Shown here: positions 61,523-64,000 of the stretch, in pieces
How the letters are laid out: each line of letters begins with the position of its first letter
Position numbering within the stretch: the stretch's first letter is position 1
Assembly: GCF_001263175.1 (NCBI RefSeq)
Contig: NZ_CP012332.1
Location: 3,225,501 to 3,289,500, forward strand
Length of the DNA stretch: 64,000 bases
Source: Vulgatibacter incomptus
Lineage (GTDB): Bacteria; Myxococcota; Myxococcia; Myxococcales; Vulgatibacteraceae
Direction: 5' to 3'
Position numbers and translations under genes: made by a program
The notes under the pieces: generated by a model
Databases searched by the model: none
Seen by the model: the letters and a program-made list of their open reading frames with translations, nothing else
Told to the model about the DNA's origin: nothing

Positions 61523-62953
61523 ATGCAGGCCGCCATTCCTCCGTCCCCTTCGAGCCAGGGCTGGTCCCGGGCCTTCCAGGATCTCCCCCGCGAGCACGGC
61601 TTCGAGCCGCTCCGCGTCGAGGGAACGATCCCCGCCGAGCTTCGCGGAACCCTCTACCGCAACGGGCCCTCCCTCTTCTCCAGCTTCGGCGAGAGCTATC
61701 GACATTGGTTCGACGGCGACGGCGCCGTCTCCGCCGTTCGCCTCGAGGGCGGGAAGGCCGAGGGCGCGGTTCGCCTGGTGCAGACGCAGGAGCTCGTCGC
61801 GGAACGGGCCGCCGGGCGCCGCCTCTACGCCAACTATTGCATGCCGCATCCTGGAAGCCTGCTCGGCCGGATCGGTCAAATGCGATCCAAGAACGTGGCC
61901 AACACCTCGGTGATGGTCTGGAACGATCGGCTCTTCGCCCTCTACGAAGCGGGGATCCCGGTCGAGCTCTCGATGGAGGATCTCTCCACGATCGGTGAGA
62001 CGACCTTCGACGGTCTCTTGTCGGCCGCCTTCTCCGCACACCCCCACCGCATCCCGTCGCGGCGCGCGAGCTACAACTTCGGCATGCGGTTCGGGCGTCA
62101 TACCCTCCTCGACCTCTTCGAGCTCCGGGACGACGGCGGCGCGCGTCGGATCGCCTCCCTGCCGCTGCCGGGCCCGACCCTCCTACACGACTTCATCGCC
62201 ACCGAGCGCCACCTGATCTTCTTCGTGTCGCCCGTGCGCCTCCGCGTGATGCGCCAGCTCCTCGGCGTGGGGACCGTGGGCGAGAACTTCGTCTGGCGCC
62301 CTGAGCTGGGGACCGAGGTGCTTGTGGTGCCCCTCGACGAGCCGGAGCGTCCTTTCCGCTTCCAGGTCGATCCCTTCTTCCAGTGGCACTTCGCCAACGC
62401 CTTCGAACAGGGCGAATCCATCGTCGTGGATCTCGTCCGCTATCCCGACTTCGAGACCAACCTCTGGCTCGGGGACCGCGTTCGCGGCGGGAGCGGACGC
62501 GAGGCGAGAGGCACCTTCCATCGTGCCATCGTCGATCCGCGGCGAAGCGTGCTCCGCATGGAGGAGCGCTGGTCCGAGTCGTGCGAGTTCCCGCGGGTGG
62601 CGCCCTCCGCCACCGGGAAGCCCTACCGCTTCGCATGGCTCGGCGCCCACGCGCCCGGGAGCAGGAGAGACCTCTACGACCAGCTCGCCCGCCTCGACGT
62701 CGAGAGCGGCGAAGCGCGGCGCGTGGAGCTGCCCGCCGGCCACTACCCCTCCGAGCCGATCTTCGTCCACAAGGCCGGCAGCGCGGCGGAGGACGACGGC
62801 TGGATCCTCACCCTGGTCTACGACGCGCGGGCGCACCAGAGCCACCTGGCCATCCTGGATTCGAAGCGCCTCGACGACGGCCCCATCGCCCGCGCCTACT
62901 TCGATCACCACGTTCCCTTCACGTTCCACGGCGGTTGGCTCGGCGCGAAGTGA
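61523..62953 (+). CDS. Carotenoid oxygenase (RPE65/CCD family)
   Basis: 476 residues. LRGTLYRNGPSLF is the family start. The four iron-binding His are expected in SAHPHRIPS, TLLHDFIATERHLIF, WHFANAFEQG and the C-terminal FTFHGGWLG. These seven-bladed-propeller enzymes cleave carotenoids or related polyenes (or stilbenes) with O2. No signal peptide. Likely controlled by the divergent TetR protein through the palindrome at 61444. Confidence 0.9.
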   Translation: MQAAIPPSPSSQGWSRAFQDLPREHGFEPLRVEGTIPAELRGTLYRNGPSLFSSFGESYRHWFDGDGAVSAVRLEGGKAEGAVRLVQTQELVAERAAGRRLYANYCMPHPGSLLGRIGQMRSKNVANTSVMVWNDRLFALYEAGIPVELSMEDLSTIGETTFDGLLSAAFSAHPHRIPSRRASYNFGMRFGRHTLLDLFELRDDGGARRIASLPLPGPTLLHDFIATERHLIFFVSPVRLRVMRQLLGVGTVGENFVWRPELGTEVLVVPLDEPERPFRFQVDPFFQWHFANAFEQGESIVVDLVRYPDFETNLWLGDRVRGGSGREARGTFHRAIVDPRRSVLRMEERWSESCEFPRVAPSATGKPYRFAWLGAHAPGSRRDLYDQLARLDVESGEARRVELPAGHYPSEPIFVHKAGSAAEDDGWILTLVYDARAHQSHLAILDSKRLDDGPIARAYFDHHVPFTFHGGWLGAK

Positions 62954-62972
62954 AGAAGTGAAGTGAAGTGAA
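62947..62972 (+). repeat. Short GAAGT-type microrepeat after the oxygenase gene
   Basis: GAAGT/GAAGTGAA units repeat about five times across the stop codon and just beyond it. Confidence 0.6.
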
Positions 62973-63086
62973 TCGGGTGCCGCTCGACGCGAGCGCCGCC
63001 GATCGGCGATAGCGCGCCGCAAAGGCAGAGACATCCGGGTCTGCATCGGGCTAGATCGTCCGTCCAAACCTCGCGAGGAGACGAGC

Positions 63087-63548
63087 ATGGAGAAGACGAA
63101 GATCGAAGGACGCGCCGGCCTGGAGGCCCTGGTGGGCAAGCCGCTTCCCGCGGGGCCCTGGCACCAGCTCTCCTTCGAGGAGATCGTCGCCTTCGCCGAC
63201 GCCACCGGCGATCACCAGTGGATCCACGTCGACCGAGAGCGCGCCCTCCGCGAATCGCCCTTCGGCGCGCCGATCGCCCACGGCTACTACACGCTGTCGC
63301 GGATCGCGGGCCTCTTCTTCGAGGCCGTCGAGGTGACCGGCTTCTCCGCCGTGCTCAACTACGGCCTCGACAAGGTCCGCTTCCCCGCCCCGATGAAGGA
63401 GGGCGCGCGCTACCGCCTCTCGCCGACGGTCGAGTCGATCACCGAGGTGAAGGGCGGCCTCGAGGTGGTGTTCAAGAACACCATCGAGCTCGAGGGCGAG
63501 GCCAAGCCGACCTGCGTGGCCCAGTGCGTCTTCCGCTATCTGGGCTGA
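63087..63548 (+). CDS. MaoC-family (R)-specific enoyl-CoA hydratase
   Basis: 153 residues with a hot-dog fold. The catalytic Asp/His are in FADATGDHQWIHVDRERA, followed by PFGAPIAHGYYTLSRIAGL, the standard MaoC motif. It hydrates trans-2-enoyl-CoA to (R)-3-hydroxyacyl-CoA, often feeding PHA or odd lipid pathways. GAGGAGACGAGC precedes the ATG at 63087. A strong terminator follows, so it is a single-gene unit or the end of one. Confidence 0.88.
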   Translation: MEKTKIEGRAGLEALVGKPLPAGPWHQLSFEEIVAFADATGDHQWIHVDRERALRESPFGAPIAHGYYTLSRIAGLFFEAVEVTGFSAVLNYGLDKVRFPAPMKEGARYRLSPTVESITEVKGGLEVVFKNTIELEGEAKPTCVAQCVFRYLG

Positions 63549-63572
63549 CGAGACGAAATCCGAGATCGAGAA

Positions 63573-63615
63573 AACGGCCTCCCGTGTGCGAAACGCGGGA
63601 GGCCGTTCCGTTTTC
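63573..63615 (+). terminator. Rho-independent terminator after the MaoC gene
   Basis: Perfect 12-bp stem AACGGCCTCCCG (63573-63584) with CGGGAGGCCGTT (63596-63607), 11-base loop, followed by CCGTTTT. Lies 25 bases after the stop codon at 63548. Confidence 0.85.
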
Positions 63616-63810
63616 AGGGGGTTGCCGTGGTCCTGCTGCCGTAGGCAGCGAGATCGCCGACCAGGAGTTCCCGATTACGAACTCGCGCAGGATCACGGGA
63701 GCGCTACCGTGAAGCTGGGGGACGTTTCGTCGTTCTGTCGCCGAGCTCGACACTCTCGGCTCTCGCAGATCGAGGTTTCACGAATAGCCTTCGAACAAAA
63801 CGGAGTGGTC

Positions 63811-64000
63811 ATGCGTCATTCGCGGTTCTCTTTGATCCTGCTGGCGTGTGTGATGGGTGCCCTTACGGCTTGCGGCACCGCTGCCGACCGGCTCGTGGAC
63901 ACGGTCCAAACCGACCTGCCCGAAGAGCCGGGAGATCCTCCAGTCCCACGCCCCGATTCCCGGGACAACGACGAGCCCGCGGAGCCAGACGAGTCCACGG
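63811..64000 (+). CDS. Lipoprotein, start only (runs off the window)
   Basis: ATG at 63811 after GGAGTGGTC. The signal MRHSRFSLILLACVMGALTAC has a lipobox with Cys at residue 21. It is followed by TVQTDLPEEPGDPPVPRPD, a Pro/Asp/Glu-rich spacer as in surface lipoproteins. At least 63 codons are open to the window end. Function unknown. Confidence 0.65.
   Translation, partial: MRHSRFSLILLACVMGALTACGTAADRLVDTVQTDLPEEPGDPPVPRPDSRDNDEPAEPDEST

Noticed and set aside
1..64000. tRNA, rRNA or CRISPR array
   Set aside because: No cloverleaf with T-arm and anticodon pattern, no rRNA-like stretch and no regularly spaced repeats were seen; T-arm-like words at 5571 and 40622 lie inside coding-derived sequence.

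Overview
The window reads as chromosomal DNA from a high-GC, GC-skewed-codon bacterium. A Myxococcota (myxobacterium-like) host is my inference. It rests on the Cys-rich lipoproteins with NCGACG-type motifs, PEGA-domain envelope proteins, Rhs/Tc toxin loci with decayed tips, ISL3/DUF6431 transposon debris, and a core of about 70% GC. No rRNA, tRNA or CRISPR was seen. The left part (about 1-29.5 kb) is an accessory island of visibly lower GC with much decay. The right part (29.6-64 kb) is dense housekeeping DNA.

Island. On the minus strand, read from 26.1 kb down to 5.75 kb, lies a Tc (ABC) toxin locus. A TcA-type subunit is split over three consecutive ORFs: peptidoglycan-binding and VRP1 part, PA14/neuraminidase-like part, and pore/TcB-binding part. 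An ISL3 remnant follows, then a 2606-residue TcB-TcC fusion (SpvB, FG-GAP, TcdB, Rhs core) whose last ~274 residues resemble a SleB-type cell-wall hydrolase. A small lipoprotein starts inside the toxin's stop codon (TGATG) and is the obvious immunity candidate. Further downstream (2.0-5.7 kb) is a graveyard of displaced Rhs tips. It holds three orphan toxin C-terminus/immunity modules (two minus, one plus), two more Rhs fragments, and two diverged copies of a dead sigma-54 response regulator. A nonsense-split Cys-rich lipoprotein sits at the left edge. Upstream of the toxin operon are a small HTH gene, an intact-looking IS3-family element with terminal repeats, and a DUF6431 gene.

Core. A minus-strand run metK-ahcY-uppP-nudL (with a ManC-like sugar-nucleotide enzyme beyond) joins the SAM cycle to cell-wall lipid recycling. 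fadI-fadJ encode beta-oxidation. A REP-associated (RAYT) transposase at 38.8 kb is matched by hairpin-rich REP-like DNA at 44.4 kb. mutH is translationally coupled to a 5'-3' exonuclease. Then come a HAD 5'-nucleotidase, a PEGA/barrel protein, a methyltransferase, ppc, a GH15 enzyme with a coupled membrane protein, kup, hemH, an AHSA1 domain fused to a histone-H1-like tail, a CobW GTPase, a stand-alone ketosynthase, ybaK-tetR divergent from a carotenoid oxygenase over a palindromic operator, a MaoC hydratase with a strong terminator, and the start of a lipoprotein gene.

Quality note. metK and ppc, normally essential or central genes, are each broken by a one-base shift in a C/G homopolymer. 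The TcA1/TcA2 junction also has a shift at an A run. Some frameshifts in this window are therefore probably sequence errors rather than biology.
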